Assembly (NCBI GenBank): GCA_021160625.1 | Contig: JAGHCE010000066.1 | Span: 1-29,138, forward strand | Source: Planctomycetota bacterium | GTDB taxonomy: Bacteria; Planctomycetota; DG-23; SLPQ01 | Direction of reading: 5' to 3' | DNA: 29,138 bases | Part shown: positions 8,002-16,017 of the stretch, one piece after another | Layout of the letters: every line of letters starts with the position of its first letter | Numbering within the stretch: position 1 is the stretch's first letter | Position numbers and translations under genes: made by a program | Notes under the pieces: model-generated | The model's input: the letters and a program-made list of their open reading frames with translations, nothing else | What the model was told of the DNA's origin: nothing | Databases searched by the model: none

Positions 8002-8401
8002 TGGCTTTGCCTGCCACCTTTTCCACGTTTACATTGACGTATGTTTTCAACCGCTCGTCCGGAGCGTCCGGCTGCTCCCGGCCGCTTTTCGGTTCCCAGC
8101 CCCTGTCGAACCGCTCGATGAGGAGCTTCGCGTAGGCTTGGAATGGCTTCCTTTCCTCGCCGCAGGCCGCCGCGAAGACCCTTCCCCACAGCCGGCCCAT
8201 ACGAATCGCGAAAAAACGTTCCCATTCCTTCTGCCACCAGTTGCGAAAGCCCGCGGTCTCGAACCACTTGTAGTACGTGCGCCTGACGATGCCGATCTCG
8301 CCGGCCATTTTGGTTACCTGGTAGTCCCACGCATGCTCCATGGCGTAGCGCAGTGCTCGGCGTTGCTTTTGCGTGGGCTGCCAGTTCTTGCGTTTTGCCA
8401 A
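7982..8401 (-). CDS. Terminase small subunit-like HTH protein (homeodomain phBC6A51 type)
   Basis: The gene encodes 139 residues with a TTG start (no ATG or GTG fits the frame) and an AGGAGG ribosome site about 11 bases upstream. The N-terminus (WQPTQKQRRALRYAMEHAWDYQVTKMAGEIGIVRRTYYKWFETAGFRNWW) is a homeodomain-like helix-turn-helix of the phBC6A51 type often seen in phage terminase small subunits. The middle is helical and the C-terminus is acidic. It probably recognises the packaging site and feeds DNA to the large subunit, with which it overlaps. It is the first gene of the visible phage operon. Confidence 0.75.
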   Translation of the reverse strand: MAKRKNWQPTQKQRRALRYAMEHAWDYQVTKMAGEIGIVRRTYYKWFETAGFRNWWQKEWERFFAIRMGRLWGRVFAAACGEERKPFQAYAKLLIERFDRGWEPKSGREQPDAPDERLKTYVNVNVEKVAGKANDDDVS

Positions 8402-8796
8402 GTTGCACGCAGCCTCCTGCCTGTAGAGTGAAGCGGGCGCCGGCGGTCCCGGCCTTTGGTGGGTTTTGTTTGCCGCCCATTGCCCGCGCCGCGGCAGGCA
8501 ATCGACCTTGCCGATGTGCGCCCGCAGCCTTCACCCCTTAGGCTGAAGGTAACGTTTCAGCAGACGGCGCAGTGGCGGCGTGTGGCGGCCTGAGCCGAAA
8601 GCGGCGCAGCGCGATCCGGTGCGAAGGGAATGTTGTGGTATGACGCAAGTCGGTAGGACTATTGAGGTTGCACCACGCCCGGCCTGTGTGTGGCCTGGTG
8701 CGGCGGGCGAATTGCGATTTTTTCAAATTTGCCGGTTTTTTCTCCCGGCAGGGTAACCTTCAGCGCACTTGCACTTGAACGATGGAAATAGAATAT
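8402..8796. other. Gap between phage module and chromosomal gene, no gene seen
   Basis: About 400 bases lie between the start of the phage operon and the end of the radical SAM gene. Short minus-strand frames (for example 8538-8726) lack good ribosome sites and protein-like composition. An inverted repeat TGCCGG/CCGGCA separated by 9 bases lies at about 8731-8751, next to A/T-rich tracts. None of the palindromic repeat modules that fill the other gaps occur here. A promoter for the phage operon is expected here, but I find no convincing -35/-10 pair. This is also where a right-hand phage attachment boundary could lie. Confidence 0.5.
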
Positions 8797-8811
8797 CCCC
8801 TTTTTCAGGGG
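8797..8811 (-). terminator. Weak terminator-like hairpin overlapping the radical SAM stop
   Basis: On the minus strand CCCCT-GAAAA-AGGGG forms a 5-bp stem that includes the stop codon of the radical SAM gene, followed by an AT-rich ATATTCTATTT. The stem is short and the T-run is broken, so function is uncertain. Confidence 0.4.
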
Positions 8812-10307
8812 GCGATGTAGTCCTCGAAGTATTTGCGGAAGTGGTGACCGTAGGCGGCAAAGCCCAGCGCAAGCGAAAGAAGAGCGGGCCGCTTGAAAAG
8901 CGTCCAGAACAGCAGGTTCCAATACTGCCGGCGTTCCTTTCCTATGATTCCGATGCCGATTGAGACCTTTACAAGTGCAATCAGACGTCCGATCGCTCGG
9001 CGAAACCTCCGTTCTCTTTTCCTCTTGTGTCGAACCGGCTTGAACTCTCTTAGAAAGGCTTTCACGCGGTTGTAGAAGGGTTGTGGCGAGTAGATTCCCG
9101 CGAGCACGTTTTTGTAGCCGCTGATGAGGGTCTCATAGCTCATCTTCGGAACAAAGTTCATCGAGAGATCGGTGTTGTTTCCGTTGTGGTACCCCAGCAG
9201 CCGATTTTCCTCTTTGAGTCGCTGGTAGAGCCTCGTGTTGCGCGGTGCGTTCAGCAGTCCGACCATCGCACTGACGATCCCCGATTTCTGAATAAACGTG
9301 GTCAGCCTGTCGAACACCGACGAGCGATCGCTGTCAAAGCCGAGTATGAACCCGGCGGTCACCTGGAGCCCGGTCTGCTGGATTCGCTTGACACACGCCA
9401 GCATATCACGGTTGCGGTTTTGGATCTTGCCGCACTCGCTCAGCGCGTCGTCGTCGGTCGTCTCGATGCCGACAAACACCGAGTCGAACCCGGCGTCGAC
9501 CATCATTTGCATAAGCTCGGCGTCGTCGGACAGGTCTATCGACGCCTCCGTGCCGAGAGCGAATGGATGCCCCCGCTTTTCCATCCACTCGATCATCGCG
9601 GGGAGCGTTTTCTGCTTCAGTTTTTTTCTGTGACCGATGAAGTTGTCGTCAACGAAAAAGACATCTCCCCGCCATCCGTGGGTATACAGATTTTCCAGCT
9701 CGGCAACAATCTGTTTGCTGCTTTTGGTTCGGACCTTTTTTCCGAAGAGTACGGAGATGTCGCAGAATTCGCAATCGTACGGGCAACCCCGCGAATACTG
9801 GATGTTCATACTGGCGTATTTGCGCATATTCAACAGGTCCCACTTGGGGGCAGGGGTGTTTTCTATGCTGATGAACTTGTCTGAAGTATAGAGCCGAGCG
9901 GCCTGCCCCTTTTCAAAATCCGCCAGGAACTGCGGAAGCGTCACCTCGGCTTCATTGAGCACGAGATGGTCCACGTCTGCGAACTCTTCGGGGATGGCGG
10001 TAAAGAGCGGCCCCCCCGCGACTGTTCTGACACCTGCCTCCAGGCACCGAGCGACCACTTCCCTGGCCGATTCCTTCTGGATGGACATTGCGCTTATCAG
10101 GACGAGGTCGGCCCAATTGAGATCCTTTTTTTTCAGACGTTGGACGTTCATATCCACCAGCTTCTTGTTCCAACCTTCCGGCAACATCGCCGCCACCGTC
10201 AACAGCCCCAGTGGCGGCTGGGTAGCCTTTTTCGATATGAACTTGAGCGCGTGCTTGAAGCCCCAGAATGTGTCGGGATATTCCGGATATACCAGTAATA
10301 GGTTCAT
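8805..10307 (-). CDS. B12-binding radical SAM protein, DUF4070/HpnP-like
   Basis: The gene encodes 500 residues with an AAGGG ribosome site. Residues 1-140 form a cobalamin-binding-like Rossmann domain (MNLLLVYPEYPDTFWG, PPLGLLTVAAMLP, VDMNVQRL, DLVLISAMSIQ), lacking the DxHxxG motif as in the base-off group. The radical SAM core has Cys175, Cys179 and Cys182 in RGCPYDCEFCDI, plus GxxGxE-like segments (FALGTEASIDLS, VGIETTDDDAL). The C-terminal part, with NVLAGIYSPQPFYNR and hydrophobic stretches near 440-480, matches DUF4070. Relatives include the hopanoid C-2 methylase HpnP and other methyltransferases, but most are uncharacterised and no hopanoid genes are nearby, so the substrate is unknown. 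Confidence 0.85.
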   Translation of the reverse strand: MNLLLVYPEYPDTFWGFKHALKFISKKATQPPLGLLTVAAMLPEGWNKKLVDMNVQRLKKKDLNWADLVLISAMSIQKESAREVVARCLEAGVRTVAGGPLFTAIPEEFADVDHLVLNEAEVTLPQFLADFEKGQAARLYTSDKFISIENTPAPKWDLLNMRKYASMNIQYSRGCPYDCEFCDISVLFGKKVRTKSSKQIVAELENLYTHGWRGDVFFVDDNFIGHRKKLKQKTLPAMIEWMEKRGHPFALGTEASIDLSDDAELMQMMVDAGFDSVFVGIETTDDDALSECGKIQNRNRDMLACVKRIQQTGLQVTAGFILGFDSDRSSVFDRLTTFIQKSGIVSAMVGLLNAPRNTRLYQRLKEENRLLGYHNGNNTDLSMNFVPKMSYETLISGYKNVLAGIYSPQPFYNRVKAFLREFKPVRHKRKRERRFRRAIGRLIALVKVSIGIGIIGKERRQYWNLLFWTLFKRPALLSLALGFAAYGHHFRKYFEDYIAP

Positions 10308-10318
10308 CTTGTTTTCCC

Positions 10319-10546
10319 TTAGGTGTAGATCGTTTCGGTCAGGAGGCTCACGAGAGTTTCCGTTGCGATGATTCCCGCCAGGAGGCGGTCCTTGTCGGCG
10401 AAATTGAAATACGCCCTCACTACCACCCTAATTTTCTCGACTGGTCCTGCCCAGTCAAGTGGGTTTTCCGGGAGAAACTCACCGGCGGGGCAACGTCCGG
10501 TGGCCAGGGCGTAACTGTCCCAAGAAATGTGGGGATGTTTTGGCAA
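10319..10546 (-). CDS. Doubtful small ORF upstream of the radical SAM gene
   Basis: This 75-residue frame has a TTG start inside a palindromic repeat copy and ends 11 bases before the radical SAM start. Its second half (VEKIRVVVRAYFNFADKDRLLAGIIATETLVSLL) has protein-like composition, and the short spacing would allow coupled translation. Against it: no ribosome site, a start in a repeat, no recognisable family, and a possible weak promoter (TTGACT at 10453-10458 with AAAATT 17 bases on) inside it. It may be a remnant gene or merely the leader of the radical SAM mRNA. Confidence 0.3.
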   Translation of the reverse strand: MPKHPHISWDSYALATGRCPAGEFLPENPLDWAGPVEKIRVVVRAYFNFADKDRLLAGIIATETLVSLLTETIYT

Positions 10547-10621
10547 CGCCCGCGAGCCCCATAGCAGGAGGTAGGCAAAGCCCGTTCCGCGCGCGGCAAG
10601 CCGCGCCCTACGCGACTGGCA
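10543..10621 (-). repeat. Palindromic repeat cluster, minus orientation
   Basis: Read on the minus strand this holds GTAGGGCGCGG-CTTG-CCGCGC (hairpin at 10591-10606), then CGGGCTTTGCC and TGCTATGGGGC...CGGGCGTTGCC, which are modules of the same family as the plus-strand clusters. It lies between apt and the radical SAM operon. Confidence 0.7.
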
Positions 10622-10634
10622 GTGTGCGGGGAAA

Positions 10635-11171
10635 TCAAGTCTCGTCTTCGGACTCGTAGTCGATAAGTGAGAAAACGTCGTAGGCGGAGAATTTCTTTCT
10701 GCCGTCGAGGAAGGAGAGTTCTATTACGAATCCGCAGCCGACTACTTCGCCGCCGAGTTCCTCCACCATATGCGCGCAGGCCTCCATCGTACCGCCTGTT
10801 GCCAGGAGGTCGTCGATGAGCAGCACCTTCTGGCCGGGTTTGACGGCGTCCCAGTGCATAGTCAGCGTGTCCGTGCCGTACTCCAGCTCGTAGCTGTATT
10901 CGACGGTTTTCGCCGGGAGTTTGCCGGGTTTCCTGACAGGGGCAAAGCCGACGTCGAGTTCGAGCGCCACGGCCGTGCCGAAGATAAAGCCCCTGGCCTC
11001 GGCGCCGACGACGAGTTCGGGCTTTTTATCCCTGAAGTGGTCGGCGATCCGTTTTGATGCTTCCCTGAGTGCCGCGGCGTCGGCCAAAAGCGGCGTGATG
11101 TCCCTGAAAACGATGCCTTCCTTGGGAAAGCCGGGTATGCTGCGGATATAGTCCTTGAGATCGAGTGCCAT
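10635..11171 (-). CDS. apt: Adenine phosphoribosyltransferase
   Basis: The gene encodes 178 residues from MALDLKDYIRSIPGFPKEGI. This start has AAAGGAG six bases upstream; an ATG two codons earlier directly abuts the ribosome site and is less likely. The enzyme salvages adenine with PRPP to make AMP. Visible marks are FRDITPLL, the VGAEARGFIFG segment, and the PRPP-binding loop VLLIDDLLATGGT at about 116-128. Length is standard for the family. It lies 93 bases downstream of the sigma factor gene on the same strand, possibly co-transcribed. Confidence 0.95.
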   Translation of the reverse strand: MALDLKDYIRSIPGFPKEGIVFRDITPLLADAAALREASKRIADHFRDKKPELVVGAEARGFIFGTAVALELDVGFAPVRKPGKLPAKTVEYSYELEYGTDTLTMHWDAVKPGQKVLLIDDLLATGGTMEACAHMVEELGGEVVGCGFVIELSFLDGRKKFSAYDVFSLIDYESEDET

Positions 11172-11264
11172 CGCCATCTCCTTTGCAATACGTTGGGCCG
11201 GTTACCATCGCTCGGCCCGGGCAGACACGCGGGCCTGTCGCTGCGGCACGCGGCGCGGCGGGCC

Positions 11265-12113
11265 TCAGGGCGAGGGCTCGCCGGTCATCGCCTCGTAGAG
11301 TTTCTTCAGGGATTCGTTTTCAATCTGCCTGATGCGCTCGCGGGTGAGGCCTATCTGGTTACCTATTTCCTTCAAGGTCATAGGGGCATCTTCGCCGAGG
11401 CCGTAGCGCAGGCGCAGGACGAGCTGCTCGCGTTCGCTGATGGCGGACATTCCCTTGTGAAGCATCATTTTTGTCTGCTCGTCGAGGACGTAGGTATCGG
11501 GTTCGACGGAGTGGGGGTCTTCTATGAGGTCGGCGACCGTGTGCTCGGAGCCTTCGCCGACGGGGTGATCCATCGAGGTGAAGGTATTGATGGCCCTTTT
11601 TATCGCGAAGATTTTCTTGGGGGAAAGGCTCATAGCGTCGGCGACTTCCTCGATGGTGGGCTCGCGGCCCAGGCTGTCGCCGAGGGCGGCCGAGGTGTAT
11701 TTGAAATGGGTTATCATCTCGACCATATATGCGGGGACGCGGATGGTTTTCACCTTGGAAACGAGCGCCCGCTTTATTGCCTGGCGTATCCACCAGGAGC
11801 CATACGTGGAAAAGCGGGTCCCGGCATCGGGGTTGAACCCCTCGGATGCGCGAATAAGGCCGAGGTTCCCCTCCGCCACCAGGTCCATCAGGCTCAGGCC
11901 GCGGTTGGTGTAGTTTTTCGCGATATTGACCACTAAGCGAAGGTTCGACTTCACCATATGATCCCTTGCCTGGCGGTCGCCCGCCTGGATGCGCCTGCCG
12001 AGGGCCTTTTCTTCGTCGGGAGTCAGAAGGGGTATCTTTTTTATATCCCTCAGGTAGGTTTGAAGGGTATTCTCGCCAGCGATTGCCGCCTCCTTGGGGA
12101 AACCCTCAAACAA
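11265..12113 (-). CDS. RNA polymerase sigma-70 family factor (group 1/2, RpoD/RpoS-like)
   Basis: The gene encodes 282 residues if the TTG at 12113 is the start. No strong ribosome site is seen, so the exact start is uncertain, but region 1.2 (LQTYLRDIKKIPLLTPDEE) begins at about residue 17, so little can be missing. Region 2 shows MVKSNLRLVVNIAKNY, LMDLVAEGNLGLIRA and FSTYGSWWIRQAI. Region 3 has VPAYMVEMI and PTIEEVADAMSLS. Region 4 has a helix-turn-helix TLKEIGNQIGLTRERIRQIE. It lacks region 1.1 and a long spacer, as in short RpoD or RpoS-type factors. Whether it is the primary sigma or an alternative one cannot be decided here. Confidence 0.93.
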   Translation of the reverse strand: MFEGFPKEAAIAGENTLQTYLRDIKKIPLLTPDEEKALGRRIQAGDRQARDHMVKSNLRLVVNIAKNYTNRGLSLMDLVAEGNLGLIRASEGFNPDAGTRFSTYGSWWIRQAIKRALVSKVKTIRVPAYMVEMITHFKYTSAALGDSLGREPTIEEVADAMSLSPKKIFAIKRAINTFTSMDHPVGEGSEHTVADLIEDPHSVEPDTYVLDEQTKMMLHKGMSAISEREQLVLRLRYGLGEDAPMTLKEIGNQIGLTRERIRQIENESLKKLYEAMTGEPSP

Positions 12114-12252
12114 CGACCGCCCGGCCCTGCGCGGCGCCGAAGCCTTCCGGCGCCGTATGCCGGGACTTGCAAAACGGGCTCCTCAGTTTTCCCGAACCGA
12201 TTGGCCATACGAAGCGCCCAGTGACACCAATTAGATGATGTCCTGTAACCCG

Positions 12253-12355
12253 GTGTGCCACGGGGGGTCTCCGACATCTTTCTGCTACGGAGCCTGCAGA
12301 CGTTGTCTGCGGGAATCAATTGACCCTCCGCGGGCGAGGCATGCCTCGCCCCTAC
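12253..12355 (+). repeat. Palindromic repeat cluster
   Basis: It lies between rpsA and the sigma gene. It contains GTGTGCCACGG, TGCTACGGAGCC, a GCAGAC-GTT-GTCTGC hairpin, the linker ATTGACCCTCCGCG, and a perfect palindrome GGGCGAGGCATGCCTCGCCC (12332-12351) followed by CTAC. It is a somewhat diverged copy of the family. The rest of the 12114-12387 gap shows no gene. Confidence 0.75.
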
Positions 12356-12387
12356 TTGACAACCGGACTGCTTCCACTTGGAGCCAC

Positions 12388-14433
12388 TTATGCATCCTGC
12401 GGCGCGGGCTGGTCATCTTCGGGTGACTCCTCTGCGGCCTCCTGAGGCTTTTCGGGTTCCACCTGGGTATCGGGCACCGTCGGGGCTTGCGCTTGCGCGG
12501 GCGCCTTGTCAGCCTCGGTCTCGGTGTTTTCCTCGGCGGCAGGTGCCTCAACCGGCGCCTCTGCGGAGGGCTCTTCGCTCTCCGGGGACGCCTGCGGCTG
12601 GCTTGCCTCGGCCTCGGACGGCTGCTCTTGGGCCTGTTCGGCGTCGGCGGCGTCCGGGGCTTCGGTCTCGGAAGGCTGCACTTGGGCCTCGGCTGGGGGC
12701 TCTTCGCCTTCAGTTGCGACCGGGGCCTCCCCTGCGCCTGCGGCAAGTCTCTCGTCGAGGTCGAGCGCCCCTTCTATCTTTGCTCTTTCTTCGAACGTTA
12801 CACGCTTGAGGCTTAAGCCGATTTTGCGCTCATCGGGGTCGACGCGGAGGATTTTGACGGCCAGATGGTCACCTTCTCGGATGACTTCCTCGGGATGAGG
12901 AATCTCCTGTTCGGCGATTTCGGAGACATGCAGGAGCCCTTCAAGGTTGTTCTGAAGCTCGACAAATATCCCGAAATTGGTGAGTTTCGTGACGGTGCCG
13001 GCTACAACGTCGCCGGATTGAAATATCTCCTGGATGGTGCCGTCCCAGGGGTCGTCTTCGAGTTGTTTCATACCGAGTGCGACGCGCTTTCTGTCTTGGT
13101 CAACCGAGAGCACGACGACTTCGACCTCGTCACTTTTCTTGAGGATTTCGGAGGGGTGGCCGACCTTTCGGGTCCAGGACATATCCGAGACGTGGAGCAG
13201 CCCGTCGATGCCTTCCTCTATCTCGACGAAAGCACCGTAGTTCGTGAGGTTGCGCACGCGGCCGCGGATGACGGTGCCGGGAGGGTACTTGGCCTCGACC
13301 TGGGTCCAGGGATTGGCCTCGATTTGCTTCATACCGAGGGAGATTTCCTCTTTGTCCTTGTTGATGCCCAACACGGCCACCTCGATAACGTCGCCGATGG
13401 CCACGACCTCGGTTGGGTGGTTTATCCTGCGCGTCCAGGACATTTCAGAGATGTGGACGAGGCCCTCGATGCCCTCTTCGAGTTTCACGAAGGCGCCGTA
13501 AGGCATTATGTTGACGACGGTGCCGCGCACGCGCGAGCCCACCGGGTACTTTTCTTCGACGTCTTTCCAGGGGGATGCGCTCTTCTGCTTGAGGCCGAGG
13601 GCGATTTTTTCCTCTTCGCGGTTGATGTTCAGGATGACGACTTCGATTTCCTCGTCGATGGCTACAATCTCGGAGGGGTGCGACACCCGTCCCCAGGACA
13701 TATCGGTGATGTGGAGGAGGCCGTCTATGCCGCCGAGGTCGACAAAGGCGCCGAAATCGGTGATGTTCTTGACTTCGCCCTTGCGGATCTGGCCGATTTC
13801 GATCTCGGCCATAAGTTTTTCTTTCTGCTTTTCGCGTTCCTCTTCCAGGAGGCGCCTGCGTGAGACGACGATATTGCGCCTGGACTCGTCGATCTTGAGA
13901 ATCTTGCACTCGATGGTGTCGCCGATGTAGTTGGCGATGTCGGCAGGCCGGCGGATGTCCACCTGGCTTGCCGGAAGAAAGACGGGAACGCCGATGTCCA
14001 CGAGCAGTCCGCCCTTTATCTTACGCATAACGCGGCCGCTCACCACGTCACCCTCGCGATGTTCCCTGACGACCTTTTCCCAGCCGCGTATCCTGTCGGC
14101 CTTTCGCTTCGAGATGACGATAAGACCCGAGTCGTCCTCAACCGCCTCCAGGAGCACCTCGACCGCGTCGCCGGGGTTCACCTCTTCCCCCTTCTCGAAT
14201 TCCGCGAGGGGGATGACCCCTTCGGACTTGTATCCCACGTCGATGAGGACATCGTCGCTCAGGATGTTCAGGACCTTGCCGTTGAGGATTGTGCCCGGCT
14301 GGAAATCCGTGACGGATTCCTCGCAGGTCACCAGGATGTCCTGGTCGCTCTTGTCGCCGAAGATGTCCTGCATCTGTTTGTCGAGTTCCTCGCTCGTGAG
14401 GTCATACTGTTTCACTTTGGGGTTAGTGGCCAT
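12388..14433 (-). CDS. rpsA: 30S ribosomal protein S1 with long acidic tail
   Basis: The gene encodes 681 residues with an AAGGA ribosome site before the ATG. Six S1 (OB-fold) repeats are visible, roughly at 44-108, 126-193, 212-280, 298-366, 384-452 and 471-539. Repeats 3-6 share the xYGAFVxLxxGxxGLxHxSxMSW pattern. S1 binds mRNA at the 30S subunit and helps initiation on weak ribosome sites. After about residue 570 follows a tail of some 110 residues made almost only of Glu, Ala, Pro, Gln and Ser, unusual in length for S1. The gene order cmk-plsC-ispH-rpsA is a known conserved cluster type. Confidence 0.95.
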   Translation of the reverse strand: MATNPKVKQYDLTSEELDKQMQDIFGDKSDQDILVTCEESVTDFQPGTILNGKVLNILSDDVLIDVGYKSEGVIPLAEFEKGEEVNPGDAVEVLLEAVEDDSGLIVISKRKADRIRGWEKVVREHREGDVVSGRVMRKIKGGLLVDIGVPVFLPASQVDIRRPADIANYIGDTIECKILKIDESRRNIVVSRRRLLEEEREKQKEKLMAEIEIGQIRKGEVKNITDFGAFVDLGGIDGLLHITDMSWGRVSHPSEIVAIDEEIEVVILNINREEEKIALGLKQKSASPWKDVEEKYPVGSRVRGTVVNIMPYGAFVKLEEGIEGLVHISEMSWTRRINHPTEVVAIGDVIEVAVLGINKDKEEISLGMKQIEANPWTQVEAKYPPGTVIRGRVRNLTNYGAFVEIEEGIDGLLHVSDMSWTRKVGHPSEILKKSDEVEVVVLSVDQDRKRVALGMKQLEDDPWDGTIQEIFQSGDVVAGTVTKLTNFGIFVELQNNLEGLLHVSEIAEQEIPHPEEVIREGDHLAVKILRVDPDERKIGLSLKRVTFEERAKIEGALDLDERLAAGAGEAPVATEGEEPPAEAQVQPSETEAPDAADAEQAQEQPSEAEASQPQASPESEEPSAEAPVEAPAAEENTETEADKAPAQAQAPTVPDTQVEPEKPQEAAEESPEDDQPAPQDA

Positions 14434-14544
14434 AAAAATCCTTTCCTTCCGTCACAACCGGGGCGCTCCCCGGCGAACACCGCCGTTTCGGCTCGGCGGC
14501 CAGGTTGAAACCTCGAAAAGCCGGCTGCCGAATCGCCGGCTCAT

Positions 14545-15393
14545 TTACCCGCCCGAAACCTTTTCCAGGCGCGATACAAACTGCTCGATAATCCACTCGG
14601 GCGTAGATGCACCTGCCGTGACGCCCACGCGCCGCTTGCCATCGAGCCACTTCTCATCCAATTCCCCGGCGGTCTCAATGTGGTACGTGTCCACACCCGT
14701 CGCCTTGCATATTTTGGCAAGGTGGTTAGTGTTGGCGCTGTTGCGGCCGCCGAGAACAAACATTATATCAACGTCGGTTGCAAGTTCAACGGCTGCCTTT
14801 TGACGCTCGACCGTTGCGTGGCAGATGGTGTTGAATATGCGTGCCTCGTCGAAATCATTGCGGGTTATCCTCTCAATCACCCTGCGGAAGTCGGCCGGGT
14901 ACTGGGTGGTCTGCGCGACGAGCCCTATTTTCGACCCGTGCGGCAGCACCGGCACCTCCTCGTCGGCATTCACCACTATCGCCCCCGGAGCATGCCCCAC
15001 GAGACCCTCCACCTCCGGATGGTTCCGCTCGCCGAGGATTACCACGGTGTAACCCTCAAGGGCCAGGAGCTCGGCGCTTTGCTGGGCTTTTTTCACCAGG
15101 GGGCACGTCGCGTCGATGCTTTTCGCTGCCCTCTCGTTGAGCCGGGAGAGAACGTCCGGGCGCACGCCGTGGCTGCGGATTATGACGGTGCCCGACGGAT
15201 CCACCGCTTCGGGAGAGTCGACCGGCTGGAGGCCCGCCTGCCTCAATCGGTCGATGACCTGCGGGTTGTGTATCAGCGGGCCGATGGAGAAAGCTTCTTT
15301 GGTGGAGGCGAGGGTTTTCTCGGCTATTTCGATCGCCCGCCTGACACCGAAGCAAAAACCGCTGTTCGGCGCAACCCTGATTTCAAACCTCAT
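14545..15393 (-). CDS. ispH: 4-hydroxy-3-methylbut-2-enyl diphosphate reductase
   Basis: The gene encodes 282 residues from MRFEIRVAPNSGFCFGV; the ATG overlaps the plsC stop (ATGA). It catalyses the last step of the MEP isoprenoid pathway, giving IPP and DMAPP. The three iron-sulfur ligands are visible: Cys14 (GFCFGV), Cys97 (DATCPLV) and Cys191 (NTICHAT). Substrate-binding His residues lie in GPLIHNPQV and GERNHPEVEG, and the C-terminal GASTPEW motif is present. A longer frame begins upstream at 15441 but would overlap plsC. Its presence implies the MEP route in this organism. Confidence 0.96.
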   Translation of the reverse strand: MRFEIRVAPNSGFCFGVRRAIEIAEKTLASTKEAFSIGPLIHNPQVIDRLRQAGLQPVDSPEAVDPSGTVIIRSHGVRPDVLSRLNERAAKSIDATCPLVKKAQQSAELLALEGYTVVILGERNHPEVEGLVGHAPGAIVVNADEEVPVLPHGSKIGLVAQTTQYPADFRRVIERITRNDFDEARIFNTICHATVERQKAAVELATDVDIMFVLGGRNSANTNHLAKICKATGVDTYHIETAGELDEKWLDGKRRVGVTAGASTPEWIIEQFVSRLEKVSGG

Positions 15394-16013
15394 TCGCCCG
15401 ATCCCTTCAATGTCGCCCGCAGCGTTGCCTGCAGGTTGCAAATCGCCTTGCGGCAGGCCCGGCGCATCTTTTCCGCATCGCCGCCGAACTCGTCGGCCCT
15501 CAGCCGAGCGCCGAAGCGGACTCCCACGGCGCCCGGCCTGGGGAACCGGCTGTCCCTGGGCCAGGCGTCAAACGCCCCTTCGACTGCTACCGGGACCACC
15601 GGCACGCCGCTTCGCACGGCTATCATAAAAATGCCGGGCTTGATATCCCCGATTTCTCCCGTGTGCGTCCGGGTTCCTTCGGGGAAGGCCAAGACCACGT
15701 TGTCGCTCTTTAGCCTTCGCAGCACTTCCCGAACGGCCTTGATATCACCACGGCCGCGTTCTACGGGGAAGGCGTTCAGGCTACTGATAAGGCGCCCGAA
15801 CGGGGCGAAACGCATAAACAGGCTCTTCCTGGCCATATAATGCACAGGACGGTTGAGGCCCGCATCGACAAGCGCCGGGTCCAGGAAGCTCTGGTGATTC
15901 GAAACGAGAATCACGGGCCCCTCAAGCGGCACGTTATTACGGCCGAAAATCCGCAGGCGAAAAAAGACCACCAAAAGAACGCGCGCCCAAAAATGCACAA
16001 AGCGGTACCACAC
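15390..16013 (-). CDS. plsC: 1-acyl-sn-glycerol-3-phosphate acyltransferase
   Basis: The gene encodes 207 residues from a GTG at 16013, four bases after the cmk stop, with a GGGGGA ribosome site inside the end of cmk. Upstream in-frame ATGs would overlap cmk and encode an Arg/Cys-rich extension without family character. The protein has a hydrophobic N-terminus (ARVLLVVFF), the catalytic NHQSFLD (HX4D, His40/Asp45) and the substrate motif FPEGTR at about 110-115. It acylates lysophosphatidic acid to phosphatidic acid at the inner membrane. It overlaps ispH by four bases. Confidence 0.92.
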   Translation of the reverse strand: MWYRFVHFWARVLLVVFFRLRIFGRNNVPLEGPVILVSNHQSFLDPALVDAGLNRPVHYMARKSLFMRFAPFGRLISSLNAFPVERGRGDIKAVREVLRRLKSDNVVLAFPEGTRTHTGEIGDIKPGIFMIAVRSGVPVVPVAVEGAFDAWPRDSRFPRPGAVGVRFGARLRADEFGGDAEKMRRACRKAICNLQATLRATLKGSGE

Positions 16014-16017
16014 CGAA

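Noticed and set aside
8538..8922. Small minus-strand frames in and next to the phage boundary gap
   Set aside because: Arg/His/Ala-rich composition, no ribosome sites, and one overlaps the radical SAM C-terminus.
12356..12384. TTGACA on plus as a promoter
   Set aside because: No -10 at 16-18 bases, and it would transcribe antisense into rpsA.
12865..13863. Plus-strand frame of 332 codons antisense to rpsA
   Set aside because: It has a periodic composition mirroring the S1 repeats; there is no independent start signal.
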